Assembly: GCA_019914945.1 (NCBI GenBank)
Contig: CM034111.1
Span: forward strand, 4,588,001-4,652,000
Direction: 5' to 3'
DNA length: 64,000 nucleotides
Source: Typha latifolia
Taxonomy: Eukaryota > Streptophyta > Magnoliopsida > Poales > Typhaceae
Position 1 is the stretch's first letter. Every line of letters starts with the position of its first letter. Shown one piece after another: positions 44,901 through 56,705 of the stretch. The position numbers and the translations under genes were made by a program. Under the pieces are notes generated by a model, which saw nothing but the letters and a program-made list of their open reading frames with translations, did not search any database and was not told the DNA's origin.

Positions 44901-47900
44901 TCTGTCTGCTTCTTGCTTCCGATGTTGTGCCAAATAACCATGGAGTATGATGGATGTAAAATCTTAGCTTCCTTTGGAGGATATAAAGCTGTAAGCTTGT
45001 TTCCATTCTGTATCATTTCAGATAATCTGCATGTCTTCAGATTTTTTTTCTTTTCTTTATCAACGATTTACAGGATGAATAGTTTTGCCATCTTAGCCAG
45101 TTCTTCCCTGAAAGCAACTGGAGGACTTGTTGATGTAGATTTTCTTGGTTTGCTTTTTTTACATTATTTCTTCACTGGATCTAACATGCATCAATACCCT
45201 ATCCATTTTAAGGTTTTGATCTCTCTTCTCTTGGCATGGGATTTTAGCTATATGTACCTGTATAAGCAATTTCTCTACCAGACCTTAAAGAACACAATCT
45301 ACGATTTTCTTCTAGAGGAAGATCTTTGACGTTCTCTTAGAAAGCAGTTCTTTTTAATATTATAAATCGATCTAGAGAAACAATCTGTCATCCTTTTATC
45401 TCCACCTGTTTCTAAACCAAACATGTGATGGTGTTTGCATTGCTTTCATCCCTTCAAAATTTTTCGCATTTCTTTCTGTTTATTTTACCAAGTATGCATA
45501 TCTCATTGTTCCTTTGTGGTTTGCCAATCTTTATATGCTTTGTGAGTTTTCTTTAGAGATTTTAATGTCTGTCTAGATGTCTACAAACACGTCTTTATTT
45601 ATTCAACAATGAACATGAATGTGAAGTCATATCTCTTAAATTTGAAATGGATATATGTTGTATACTGTATTCTTGTATTTTATTTAGTAAGCATAGTATT
45701 TTTCTACAGTAAGATATGATTCATCTGAATATCTGATTCATAGATACAATGCATTGTTTTAAAGGAAAAAATTGATTCCTTTTTTTTTCTTAAAATATCT
45801 ACAGGTTGTAGACTGCCTTGTGAAAATGATTGATCAAGACAGATTGATGCTCGAGGATAATGGTACCATATTTCTGGCATGTGATACCATCTTGAATTAT
45901 CTGTTAAATGTAAGTTATTATACTTTCAACTTTCAAGAAACTTCCATTTTTATTAATTTACTGGTGATTTTGATCTTTCAGTATTTCCTATATATAATGA
46001 CTTTTTTCCATTACAGAGAAAGGATCTTCAAGTTCAAGTAGGCTCTCATTTTATCAACCTGCTACAAAAACTAGCCTTGTGGGCTGGTATGTTTTGGTTA
46101 CTTGTTGTTCCTTATTCTCATGCCTAGATTAAGAAAAAAGACCAGTACTTTTGGAGTTGCTTATGATTGGAACTTCCTTCCCAAACAGGAACCATGTATC
46201 ATGAATTTTTTTTTTTTTTTTTTTTTCATTTCTTATAGATCTGAAACAAGTGTATCTGAAAACTAATTTAGTTTAATACCAGGTAGACTGACTATTTAGA
46301 CTATCTACTTACTAACATGCTTGTTCGAGAAGTGGAGGGAAAGGAAAAAGGACTTAGATATGGTATTTATTGATCTAGAAAAAAATACTATGATCAAATT
46401 CCTAGGGAGTTAATATGATAGGTACAAGAGAAGAAAGGAATTTTCTGTGAATATCTTGATGTTTTCAGAATATGTATGATGGAGCTACTAATAGCATGAG
46501 AGTGAACAGAGGAGAAATGAGTGATTTCCCTATGACGATATAACCATATGGTTGCACCAGGGTTCGACATTTAACCCCATTTTAACTTGCATTAGTCATA
46601 TATGAATTAACCAAGGGTAATGTACATGAGGTTCCATGTTGTATGCTATTTGCTGAAGATATTGTTTTAATTGATATATCTAAGATAAGTTTGAATAGTT
46701 TGAAGTTTGGGAAGAAATATAGAATCCAACTGTTATATATTAAGTAGGTCTAAGACTGAATATATGGAATGTAGTTTTAGTAATTTTAGTAATTTAAGCA
46801 TCAAAATATGGAGATAAAATTATTCTTAATCAGCGAGAAATGCCCAAAGATTTATTTTCATTACCCTGTACTATACTTCAACAGAATGTTGTACACAAAA
46901 TTAAAGTAGGGTAGTTGAAATGGAGAAGTTCTTCTAGTGCATTGTGTTACCGTCCAAGACCCCTTAAACTAAAGGAAAGTTTTATAGGACAACCAATTTG
47001 TAGACAATCGAAATGTTAGGCAACTAGAAAATAATATAATATAATATAATATAATATATTATAATATATATATTTTGATATATCATGAGCCTACCAGATA
47101 ATCATAAGGTAGACAATGCGTTAGCACTTCTTCGTACATAGGTTGGACTATGGATTGTTGGGCCGATGGGCACAACTGATATGTATCGTGCCTATAAATT
47201 ATTGACACACCGATACTAGGGAAATATCTCGACACTCTTTCATAGCCAATTATCGATATGTTCTGCTAGAACTAAGCATGTCTTACTTTAAAGCAACGTT
47301 GGCCGTGCCGATCAGCAAAGGGCATGCCGGTCGGCACTTATCATGCCAGCGGCGTATCGTCACGTGGCACAAGGAGTGCCGCACGGCACTCTTCTAGTAG
47401 CGATCTGCTTGCCGTTGAGCTTTCGGTCGCCGCCGACCTCGTCGTCATCTCCATTCGTGTGCCAGAGATCATCGATGAATTGCCGCTACGATGTTGATGC
47501 CCTAGCTTAAGGAGAAAGAAGAGCTCGGTCGGTTGGGGTGGGCAGGTTGCATAAAAATACTTAAGTTGTGGATCTAGAGTGGTGGATGTGAGCGGTGCTT
47601 CAATGACGATCTCTGGCACTGTTGGCCGGTGGTTGGCATGGGCTGTGCTTGTGGCACGGCCATCCTTACTTTAAAGAGACCTAATTTGGGGTTTAGGCAC
47701 GTCATCCTTGCTTTCAAGAGACCTAATTTAGGGTTCCTTTTATCCCTTTTGATACTTTTGTGTATTTTGGTGCTTGATCTATATAAATTATACTTCAAAT
47801 TTTAGAGCTCAAAGGAAAATTTATGTTTTTTCATTTGTCGTAAGAAAGAGGATCTGATAAAAATTGGTGAAAATTATGAGAATCTAATTGCACGTTACAC

Positions 47901-50900
47901 TAATATATAGTGTTGAAGGAATTTAATTTAGCTCTTAAAATCTAATTTAAGGCCCTAGAAAGGTTTAGAGATTATTTTTCAAGATATCAAAACTATTAAG
48001 TGTGCTGACGACACATCAACTTGGTGCAACATATGCCAGCAATAGGTACCATGCTGAGCTAAGGTTGGCACACTCCGTGCTATTGACACGACAACTTTTG
48101 GATTGGACAACTTGGCTAACCCTTGGAAAAATAGGCCAAATTTATGTGAGCCACAACAAGACAAATCCATGCACACACGGTGCCATCACATCTTGTGCAC
48201 AGAATTGACCCCATCACAGGGCACAACATTGCGTTGCAATGGTTGGCCTAAAAACTACATATTCAAAGGTTGAGTGTAGCTGGAATGAAGATGTTAGGTA
48301 TATGCATAACGTTACTAGAAAAAATAGAATTAGAAAGCATAGTACTAGACAAAAGTTAGAGATAATAGAGGATAAATTACACGAGAATAGAAGAGTTTTG
48401 GGCATGCCCAAAAGAAATTGGTATTGCATCCATGTGAAGGAGGTACTTATGTAGAATGTTCCTTAAGAGAAAGGGGAAGGTTAGAAACTCATATGAGAAT
48501 AATTAGTACAGAAATATACGACAATGTTTGATTTGACATAAACCAATACACTAAATAGAGATGAATGGAGAAGGGTCGATGTAGCCAGACCCAAATAGTT
48601 GGGACTGAAAGCTTGGTGTTCTTGTTGTTTCTTTTAGGACTAACTCTCGAAGCCAGTACTTAGGATTTGCATCGTTTCCATGACTAGTTAAACTTTTAGA
48701 ATTAGGGAATTGCAAATTAGTCCTACAGAAATGTTTGACCAATTTACATGCTGGTATGGCAAGACATGAGGAAAGCACACCTGATGATATTCTCTCTTTT
48801 CCTTGGTGAATTCAGCTGTCTGCCTTTATATTCTAATATGGCTGCACAAACAGAATGCTTTTAAATGGACTTTACACACATTTTTTCCTGTGTTTGTTTC
48901 CTTGCACGAGAATTGCATCATATGCATAAGTTATTACATTGGCTGGTAGTCTGAGATTTCCATCTTTATATTTCACTAATTGTTTGGCTCGTACATATTC
49001 TGGAGTAGCTATTGAAATATATGCAGTTGTGATACATGTAATATGTATGTATACATAACAAAATATCTACTTTTAAGACTGAATAATAGTGTCAATAGCC
49101 ACTCATTTTATTGCCCTAATACATCAGTTATGGTGTGTAAATCCAATGCTATCCTATAGTGCATCAAACTTGTTTAAATGATTTCTCTATTTTCTGTAGC
49201 ATACTAGCACCTATTGGTTGTTTTTATGTTATCATTTTTCTAACAGCTTAACCTTCATGTATTAATTTCTTTGATGTCATTTTGTTGCAACTACAATATG
49301 AAGTTGGTAGGCCTGTAAGCAAAGGTTGGATAAGTTTAAACATGACCCTAAGAATCTTTATGGTTAACCTGACTGAAGGGCACTGATAATCTGAAGATCA
49401 ACAGATTGTCGACCCAAGTTGAAGTTAATACAGGCCAACTAAATACATTCTATGGCATTTATATTTATAGTACATTATGCTTATATATGTGCGTAGGTCA
49501 ATTAAGTCAGGTCTGGATCAATCCATGCTTGAATGAAATATGAGTTGACTGGTTTGAACCATGGTTAGCAGGATCGGCCGATCCAGGCCGGATCCAAATT
49601 CTCTCTTTCTCTATTTCACTCTTTCTTCTCACTCTCTCTCTCTCTCTCTCTTTTTTTTTCTCTTTTTCTCTCTTTACCATATAGACATTATTTCTCTTTT
49701 GGAGAGATCTAGCTATGGTGAACTTCGACAATGCAGATCTAACTTCAACAAACTTTGGCATATAATTTTTTAATTTTATCTTTATTTCTTTCTCAATTTT
49801 TTCATTTCTCCCGCTCTTTGTTTTTTCCTTCTCTTTTCTTCTTCTTCTTCACTGTACCAAAGTTTTTCTTTCTTTTGTTTGGTTTTCTTTCGATCGTTCT
49901 CTCTCTAATCTCTTCTTTTTTTCAGTTTTTATTACCCCATAGTTTTGCTTTCTTTATTTTTTTATCTTATTATTTTTTAGAAATTTTCCTATATTTTTAA
50001 TTACTATTTAGAATTTATATAATTAAGAAAAGTCTGATCCAATCTAGGCGATCGATAGGGTCGATATGACCGATACATATCGTTTTCCTAATCCTGAACC
50101 TGATTTTTCGAACCTTGGTTAGAATTACAAATTGTTAACCACTACAATGGTGTGGATTGAACATAGTATGTTGATTTTTACTGTAAGCAAAACAAACATC
50201 ACATTTAAGGGTTGTAGAATCTTCTACTAAGTGAAACAATTACTTTATGCTACGCTTTCTTTTCAAGCTTTCCATTGAATATATTTGATAGACAATTACT
50301 GTTAAACCTGATGAAATTAAATTGGCAACATGAAATTATGCCAATTTTTTGTATAATGATCATAGTACTCATACGATTTGACTGTATGATTTGAAATGGG
50401 GTTGATGACCAGATTAACTGAAATTTGATCTGTGAGGAGGTTCTATTTATTAGTAACAGGATGGCTTGCCCCCCTGAAGCCGGGACATGAAAAATATTAC
50501 TTCATTTAGATAGACATAGTTATGGTTTGTGGCAACCATCTGCCTACATATTTCTTTATTATCATTTTTATAATGACAAAGAATGGGAATCTGGGATTAT
50601 TCCGTCAGATATTCTCTACCGGTTTTCATATTATTATTATACAGTGTAATAAGAAATGAATTTGAACGCTTAGTTTTCAGAAGCACATATTGATATGGCT
50701 AGCTGGTATGACATGTCTGTTTATACCAACCTTCCCCTAGTCTGAAGATCAAGCCTCTTCTCTTAAGTAATTAATTTTGTTTTTTCTCCAACTACTAAGT
50801 AGCCACAGACATCTGTCCCATGACATTTTGTTTCCTTCTGTTTTCTCTTTTGATCTCTCTTTCCTCACCCTAAAATGTCTGGTCCTTCAGCCACATGATT

Positions 50901-52027
50901 AGACTTTTTTCCTTTCTCCTTCTGCTTCACTGCATTTAAGAACATGCAGCCTCATATGCCTCCATGTAGCATAAGAAATATTTGTTTCTTAATTTTTTTT
51001 CCTTGTATCAATAATGTAATCATTAATCAACTAAAGGGTGTATTCTCATATTACCCATCATCAAACTTTCCAATGATATTCGGAAGTTGACCATAGTCTC
51101 TGTTACTAGAAGAACAGAGTATTATTTTTATTTGCATTTTGTGATCTCGATTGATTCACAAGATAAACTCAGCTTAGTTCTTACTTCTTAGAGTTGTCAA
51201 TTAATGAGATAAAAATATGTTTTGTCAATTTTATATTATTTGAACTGAAAAGCTACAGATGTATTCTTTCATTTAAAAATCTACTGAAAATGCTGTATCC
51301 ATTCTAGCAATGTGGATAAGGACCATAAGTCGTATAGATCTTAGGCCAGTGCATTGACAATCATTCCCTTTTTCACTGGAAATATTTATTCAACTGTTCA
51401 TAGTTAGGACTGCATAGAATGTGGTAACTTGGTTGCATGACTCTTGATTTTTTGTAAGATGCATTGCTAACATAACTATGTTTCCTTCCCAATCATTGTA
51501 ACAGGTACTAGCAATGATCTGTCAATTGTCATGATGGCTTCAAGCATATGCACATTGGTATTTGACTTGACGTCAGAGGAGTCTCTCTTAAGTCATTCTA
51601 ATTTTGACTTTAGTACCCTTGAAAGTTTGTCTCGGCTCATCATGAGAAGTTTGGATCAGGTAATGTTACTTTTCTTTGCTTCCTTCTCTCATTTGTTTTC
51701 ACATTGTTTACTGCTTACCTGAGCAGTGTGTAACAAATCCTTCCAAATTACTAATTCTGTGGCAGGAGATGAGCAAGGACGGAAGGGAACATGTTGACCA
51801 ACATCAGTTAGTTGCTTTAGGTTTATAATTACCTTGGTTTTTGGTTCCTATATCATTCTTGATTTCACCTCATTGGTAGAAAATGCCAATGGAATTTGAG
51901 CCGATATAAAAAAAATTGACAATTGTCATCCTGTGTTTCTTACTTTCGTACTCTTGCAGGCTATAGGAGGTGGGCTGAGCGATATCCATTTGTTAGAAAT
52001 GCAGTTGAACATGCATTAAGAGTTTGA
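32951..52027 (+). CDS. Neurochondrin family protein
   Basis: Eighteen coding exons join in phase to about 624 residues, near the length I recall for the Arabidopsis homologue. Exons: 32951-32953, 33033-33210, 33290-33455, 33670-33806, 37960-38063, 38173-38268, 42347-42437, 42860-42971, 43059-43255, 44034-44125, 44230-44285, 44694-44783, 44891-44990, 45805-45909, 46017-46086, 51505-51659, 51766-51820, 51960-52027. All introns are GT...AG. Diagnostic blocks in order: SLDDCLRLLRGD, KLAGLLLATKFC, GSRFLGRLL, MGKG, FDALHMLATLLSS, SSEKLQALLLAECMLSILG, SVCFLLPMLCQITMEYDGC and the terminal RRWAERYPFVRNAVEHA. The protein is an all-helical, armadillo-like repeat protein, probably soluble. Animal neurochondrin acts in neurite outgrowth and with SMN; the plant role is not established. 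Exon 1 codes only the initiator Met. Introns 4, 6 and 15 (4.2, 4.1 and 5.4 kb) hold transposons. The exon set is inferred from frame and recalled family similarity. Confidence 0.9.
35190..35890. repeat. Minisatellite A, 42- and about 57-base units
   Basis: About 14 units of the type CATCTTATCATAATTCATTA plus CTCATGTCTCCTTTCTCTCAAA. Right-hand units are 42 bases long. Left-hand units are about 57 because CTTATCAACAT is inserted. Because 42 is a multiple of three, an open frame with a 14-residue repeat (SPFSQTSYHNSLLM) arises by chance. Confidence 0.85.
36370..36900. repeat. Minisatellite B, about 60-80-base units
   Basis: Roughly seven units built on GAGCATTGCATACATA followed by CCTATATATGCAACGCAAG and TAGTGTTACATAGCTTTG. 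Two unit lengths exist, depending on whether a second GAGCATTGCATTCATA is present. Peptides in frames across it (HCIHT-like) are repeat products. Confidence 0.8.
38326..38840. mobile_element. Mutator-like foldback element in neurochondrin intron 6
   Basis: It is almost a complete inverted repeat. From GGGTAACATTTTACCTCC the left arm matches the reverse complement of the right arm (GGGGAAATTGCATTACCTCC) for about 240 bases, including CAATTTTATAAAA, CATCATATTT and TTAGAAATAAAATTA in the same order. Flanks CATTTTTAA (38317-38325) and AATTTTGAA (38841-38849) agree at 7 of 9, fitting the 9-bp duplication of Mutator-like elements. 515 bp, no coding. Confidence 0.7.
39626..40101. mobile_element. hAT-type non-autonomous element in neurochondrin intron 6
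   Basis: Ends TAGGGCTGTCAAAAT (left) and TAGGGGTGTAAATGAG (right, reverse complement) are flanked by GTTCTTAC (39618-39625) and GTTTTTAC (40102-40109), an 8-bp duplication with one mismatch. Inside are GAGCTGAGC/GCTCAGCTC-type sub-terminal repeats and about four copies of a 29-base unit (GGCTTGAAAATAGGCTCGAC...CATTTAC, about 39836-39930). 476 bp, no transposase. Confidence 0.8.
41069..41488. mobile_element. Foldback element in neurochondrin intron 6
   Basis: The left arm GATCGAACTAGACTATTTTT and right arm (reverse complement) GACCAAACTAGGTCTATTTT continue together through AAATTTATTTAC...ATAGATAACAC. Internal GCGTTTT/AAAACGC motifs are also mirrored. Its ends resemble the element at 32150-32814. 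Exact termini and target duplication are unclear. Confidence 0.6.
41534..42001. mobile_element. Mutator-like long-TIR element in neurochondrin intron 6
   Basis: The left end GGGAAATTTGTATATAACACC and right end (reverse complement) GAGAAATTTGCATATAACACC stay similar for about 130 bases (TAAATTTGCATTTACAC; ACTATTTGCAAATTGAG; GCAGAAAACATCCC). Flanked by ATTTTATTT (41525-41533) and TTTTTATTT (42002-42010), 8 of 9 identical. 468 bp; GC-richer centre with CGACCCTCG-type repeats and no coding. Confidence 0.75.
46318..48620 (+). mobile_element. RTE-type LINE remnant in neurochondrin intron 15, split
   Basis: About 46350-46990 encodes a broken reverse transcriptase: KDLDMVFIDLEKN, MYDGA, then WCMLFADDIVL-like and SRSKTEYME blocks, then a stretch ending KLKGKFYR-like. 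The C-terminal region resumes at about 48235 (MHNVTRKNRIRKH, EIIEDKLHENR), and the 3' end reads GATGTAGCCAGACCCAAATA followed by GTTGGGACTGAAAGC and a TTG-rich tail (about 48575-48620), the usual RTE terminus in plants. Same orientation as the host gene. Many stops and frameshifts. The missing middle is displaced by an insertion at about 46995-48230. Confidence 0.7.
46995..48230. mobile_element. Unidentified insertion within the RTE LINE
   Basis: This separates two consecutive parts of the LINE reading, so it must have entered after the LINE. It begins near a (TATAA)n run (about 47030-47065) and holds GC-richer sequence with repeated GTGCC/GGCAC motifs (about 47300-47400 and 47600-47650). No clear terminal repeats, target duplication or coding domain were found, so its class is unknown. 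Confidence 0.5.
49551..50121. repeat. Dispersed repeat with CT tract, in intron 15
   Basis: Bounded by near-identical direct repeats TGAACCATGGTTAG (about 49553) and CGAACCTTGGTTAG (about 50108). Its right end, in reverse complement (AAGGTTCGAAAAATC then AACGATATGTATCGGTC), matches the left interior of the hAT-type element at 24956-25591 (AAGGTTCTAAAAATCGG, AACGATACGTATCGGCC). Both contain CT-rich tracts. Probably a transposon family; class undecided. Confidence 0.55.
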
Positions 52028-53853
52028 AGATCTGGCACTGCCTTGTCTTGGTTTACCGCACATCTTCTCAGCTTTGTAAGAGCTTTGGTCTGCCTCATTA
52101 TTAAATTAGAGGAGTTTCAGGCAGCTATATGTGAAGTTGGCGTTCCTTCATCCTTTTAGACTGACTATCCACTACAAAGCTTTAGTGTGATTGGTTCTAA
52201 AGCCATACTCCCAGAATGCCCCTGCTTTAGTGCTTTGAAGCTGATATTTGATAGGATTAGTAAGTCAAGCTCGCTATGATCAACTTTCTGCTCTCTTTAC
52301 TTATTCCATAATATCTGTTCATAGACCTAATGTAACTATATAAACAATGCATGCTGCAGTTCATTCAAGTTGGATGTGGTTTGAATCTGGTAACATGCTA
52401 AAGGCACAAAGAACTTAATGAACCCAGAGGGTGCAGGGGACTTTGTCCCTTTTATGAACAGATGATCAATTTGACATGTGTCTCTAATTTTGTTTATTAT
52501 TGATGCCTTGCCCAGTGTACTTGCAGCAAATTAATGTGATCAAGCTCGTGTCTTTCCTGCACCTTGATACTTCTGTATGCAACCGGAAAAAACCTTATCA
52601 CTCTCATAGTATCAGAAAGTCCGAATCTCTTTAAAGATAACAATTTTGTTGCTAACTTGGTTGGATTCGGATGCAATTTCTTGTTAAAAAAATAGGAGGG
52701 AAAGTAGATCAGGAATGCACAAGTTAAGCTTTTCTTTCTGGGAAAATGGATTCAACTTATTAGATGATTCTCAAATGACAGCTTGTATTTCTTTCTCACT
52801 ATTTTTTGTGGATCTTCTGGATAAACAGTTCACTATACTAGGCAGCCGTGAAATATATCTTGAACTCTTTGGTAGTGTAATGCTGAAAAACCCTCAAAGC
52901 TAAACTCACCATCTTGATAGTCAAAATATAAGTATTTTTTTTCCATGATTAGTGGTATCCTTGACTAGAAGAATGGGTAATGATAGGCTAAGGCTTCAGT
53001 TAGCTGGCATAAATATATAAAAATATAATTTGTTGGCTGTTCCCTGAGATTAGAATTGATTTTCTTATCAATTTAGTTATGAAGATTGCCTATATCAGCA
53101 GTCTAAAAGCCTGATTTGAAAACATTATTGCTAGAACAAAGACATGAGAATATATACTCTCTAAAAAAGTTATAGCAACCTTGGTTTCAAACATGTAACT
53201 ACTACTAGAAAGCTATTGCTGATTTATGTAAATCAAATGGCTGTTAGTTCTCACACTTGCTTAAGAGTATTTCCTTGCCAAGATAAATTTGAGAAAGTAA
53301 TTGGATTGCATAAATGTAAGCTACCAAGACTGCAATATCTTTCCCAAATCATCTACAAGTTTAGAGATGTATTGAGATTTTGTATAGTGAGTAGAAAAGC
53401 GTTGAGATAATATAAGCATCTCACAAAAATCAAAGATTACTTCACATATATCTCCAAGTTCTTAAGCAAATTGAGGCCAACCAAACCATACTTTGAAGTT
53501 ACCATGCATTTTACTCCTTATGACATGCTTCACAGAATGCAATAGTTGGGTGTCTTAGAGCACCAAAAGTCCAAATTTGCAACGATTATTTCTGCACTTC
53601 TGAACATAGTAACTGAACCAGAAAAGTAAAACTAATTCTACTCCTAAAACCTAAGCAAAATTATCGCTCGTCTGTGATGCAAATATTAGATTCGACAAAG
53701 AACAAGACTTCCAACTTGCAACAACATGACATGAACTTCTACATAAAACAACCATCTGAACTGATCCTAAAGCAGATTGAACGCTACTGCCTTTGCATTT
53801 ATTCGCAAATTGAGGATAATTACTGAAAATTGGAGCATGATGAGACAAATGAC
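52028..53853. other. Spacer between convergent genes
   Basis: This holds the 3' UTRs of neurochondrin (+) and the F-box gene (-), which face each other. No further gene is recognised. Short frames at 52715 and 53216 have no known domain and no splice context. Confidence 0.5.
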
Positions 53854-55257
53854 TCAGTAAAGCCATGACATGTCTTGCATGTAGGAAACAGACCTTGCAG
53901 CCCCTTCTACACCTTCTTGAGAGACCTGAGGGCAATCTTTGACTGTTAGAGACTCCAACTTTCGCGAGCCTACAAGTGGCTCCAATCCAATATCGGTCAC
54001 TCCTAAACACCTGCAGAGCGTAAGGTTAGTCAGGCGAGGGAAATGTATAATAAGCTGAATCCCTGCATCCGTAACTTCCTGACACTTGACAAGCTCTAGC
54101 GTCTCCAGGAATTGTAAACGGCGAAGGGCTTTCATTCCAGCATCATTAAAGAAGTAAGCACAATAAAGCACCAAAACACGAATTGGACAACTTTTAATCA
54201 ATGTTAGAACACCCTCCTGTGTAAAGCAGCAGAGTGTTGGAAATTCACTATCGGAAAAGGATAACTCAACCACTTCAAGCATAGAACAGCCACTCGCTAA
54301 TTCCTTGAGACCGTTGTCGGTCAATCTTAATGGGATATTTACTAGAATCGGGGCCAGGTATTGTGAAGGGAGGCGAAGCGAGATGCTTTTCAGGTTCCTG
54401 GCCATCTGAGATAGTGCAACCATATCACTATCCTTTAGCCCAACGCACATGTCCAAGTGAAGCTTTTCCAATGCTTTGCATTTTCCCAGAAGGAATGAAA
54501 GCCCTCTTCCTGAATCTATAATGCAATTTACCAAGCTGAGCTCCTTCAAATTCTCACAGAGAAAATCAGATCTACGCCATCTATCCGCTGACAGGTGATC
54601 ATGGACCTTTGGAAGCCGGTGATATGCATCTACCTCAAATTCTAATCTCTTGAGACTCTTCCATCCAGGACCGAGCCTTATTAAATCATCCTCGCCAATA
54701 GCCCTGCAATTCTTAATTAATAATTCTTCCAATGTTCCAAGCTTACCCAGATACTCGAGCCACTCGACACTGTTCACTCTCATGCAGCGAATGAGATGGA
54801 GGCAAGAGAGATTCTTACAGCCAACAACTAAGGAGAGAATGCCATTAGAACTTATCGCTGGTGTAAAATTTAGCTTCAAGGATCTCAAATTCTTGCAAGA
54901 TGCCAAGTAACCAAGACCAGAGTCAGTGATAAACGAACAAAAGCTTAAGGTAAGATCAGTTAGGCCTGGGCAATGAGATGAGAGCACAAGGATAGCATTG
55001 TTGTCTAATTGCTTTCCCAAATTGGACATCCAACCAGAGTAGACGATCTCCACTTTTCTTAAGTTCGGGAAGCGCATGCATAAGGAAGTTAATGCTTCAG
55101 TTGCCGGATGCAGTCCGCATCCAACCCGAATGAATTCTCTATCTTCTGCCTCAATTGCATATAGTCGTTTTGACCCAAGAGAAAATGAACTTCTATCAGA
55201 AGTTCTTGTAATCCTCTTGACAATATCCAAAAGTAGGGTATCAGGGAGAGCCTCCAT
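53854..55257 (-). CDS. F-box/LRR-repeat protein
   Basis: One uninterrupted coding exon of 467 residues. The start is the ATG at 55257 in a good context (CCAATGG); the frame is open three codons further, but only to a GTG. The N terminus (LPDTLLLDIVKRI...SLGSKRLYAIE, residues about 4-35) is a plant F-box, which would bind SKP1 in an SCF ubiquitin ligase. From about residue 62 to the end run leucine-rich repeats of the cysteine-containing type (LTDLTLSFCSFITDSGL, LETLELVKCQEVTDAGI, LTNLTLCRCLGVTDIGL, LESLTVKDCPQVSQEGV), the substrate-binding part. The protein ends shortly after the last repeat (MQDMSWLY). The target is unknown. It is convergent with neurochondrin. An F-box protein of the FBL type is certain; assignment to a named subfamily is not attempted. 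Confidence 0.92.
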   Translation of the reverse strand: MEALPDTLLLDIVKRITRTSDRSSFSLGSKRLYAIEAEDREFIRVGCGLHPATEALTSLCMRFPNLRKVEIVYSGWMSNLGKQLDNNAILVLSSHCPGLTDLTLSFCSFITDSGLGYLASCKNLRSLKLNFTPAISSNGILSLVVGCKNLSCLHLIRCMRVNSVEWLEYLGKLGTLEELLIKNCRAIGEDDLIRLGPGWKSLKRLEFEVDAYHRLPKVHDHLSADRWRRSDFLCENLKELSLVNCIIDSGRGLSFLLGKCKALEKLHLDMCVGLKDSDMVALSQMARNLKSISLRLPSQYLAPILVNIPLRLTDNGLKELASGCSMLEVVELSFSDSEFPTLCCFTQEGVLTLIKSCPIRVLVLYCAYFFNDAGMKALRRLQFLETLELVKCQEVTDAGIQLIIHFPRLTNLTLCRCLGVTDIGLEPLVGSRKLESLTVKDCPQVSQEGVEGAARSVSYMQDMSWLY

Positions 55258-55286
55258 TGGCAACACAATCTTGATCTGGCAATAAC

Positions 55287-55822
55287 CTGGAGCCCTAGCA
55301 TTAGAATACTATTCAAGAGGAATTGAAAAAGATAGAGGGAAATAAACAAAGGACAATCATTTATGCAATCAAGACCAAATAACACTCTACTAAAAAGAGG
55401 GATTGCAGAAAAGAGCATAGAAAACATACGATCTATCACAAAGTACTACTCAGATTCATTATAGAAAACTATGAAACCTAAATAAGAGAGTGGGTATTTC
55501 TTTTTACAATTTACTTGAATCTCCACAAATCCCACAAGATTAAAAAAAAAAAAGCCCATATTTCTGTTCCAATTTTTTCATAGAAAACAGTACAATAACA
55601 AGTTTATTAACAAATAAATATGATCACCATCCACCTTAGTATCATCTACATGACCAAGATACTAAGATTATATCACCACAAACAACAGTAAATGTTTCAA
55701 TATCAACTTCTAGTAAAGAACCTACCGAAAAAGGAAAAACTTTAAAGACCCAGAAAAATTGATGCATTAATAAAATTAATAGCAGCAACCTGAGATTTTC
55801 TAAAAGACCCAGACGGGATTAC
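55287..55822 (-). other. Putative 5' UTR intron of the F-box gene
   Basis: On the minus strand a consensus donor (GATAAG|GTAATCCC, exon ending at 55823) and an acceptor (GGCTCCAG|GTTATT, exon resuming at 55286) bracket 536 AT-rich bases just upstream of the ATG. Many plant F-box genes have such a leader intron. Supported only by splice motifs and base composition. Confidence 0.45.
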
Positions 55823-56340
55823 CTTATCAAAATCTCTCTTTGCCGCAATCGATCAACAACAAAGTAAATAAATAAGAGAAAAAGCCCCTCCTTGCAGCTC
55901 ACGAAGCCTTCCTCCCAACCTTACACCACAATCCCTAATTGAAATCGAGATGCGCCGCAGGAGAATGTATAGAAAAAGAAAAAGAAATATCTCGGAATTC
56001 ATATTTGGCACGATTAATTTCCTCTTTCATTAGTAGCGGAATTGACGGAAAATCAAGGGTATTTGGGTAACTTAAATTTTGAGATAGTTACAACAGTCTT
56101 CACTCTTGATACTGTAAAGATTTTTTTCCTTAAGAAAAAAGATACTATAAAGATTTTTTTATTTGGTAATTTAATTAGTTTATCCGACCAAACCTCGCAT
56201 ACGTGTGTTGGATTTGTTGCCATAAGATCCAAAGAGACACGTGGATGTGACCCCATTTTGGCACCTCGCTGCTTTGAAGGCATCGTGTGATTCGTGGATG
56301 GGTGGTGGTCCGAGTCACAAGGTGATGTATTATTATACAA

Positions 56341-56705
56341 GGCAAATCACACCTAATATTTTATCTATTTTATAATTTATACTTTATATTTAAATAATTT
56401 TGTAATCTGATCACTTTCTTTTTTTCTATAATTCTCGTTTAACATCTTGATATTATTTTGACTAACTGATATCAACTAAATTACTAAAATACTCTTACCA
56501 TTATTTTTTCTCCTCTAAAGAAGGCATCAATAATTTAGATATTTATAAATTATTTTATATATTATAACAGAATATTTATGTGTTAGGTACACGGAGGAGG
56601 GTGTTAAATAAGAATTTTAAGAAAAAAAAGTAGAGATCGAATTATAAAAATCTTAAAATAGAGTGTAAATTATAAAATAAATAAAATATAAAGTATTATT
56701 TGTAA
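56341..56705. mobile_element. Foldback element upstream of the F-box gene
   Basis: Left arm CTATTTTATAATTTATAC (with TTTATATTTAAATAATTTT following) matches the reverse complement of the right arm (TTATTTTATAATTTACAC). The outermost bases are CAAATCACACC versus CAAATAATACT. Arms of about 75 bases. Probably Mutator-like, like others in the window, but no target duplication was resolved. Confidence 0.6.

Noticed and set aside
55258..55266. Three-codon N-terminal extension of the F-box protein
   Set aside because: Begins with GTG; the ATG at 55257 has a good context and starts directly before the F-box.
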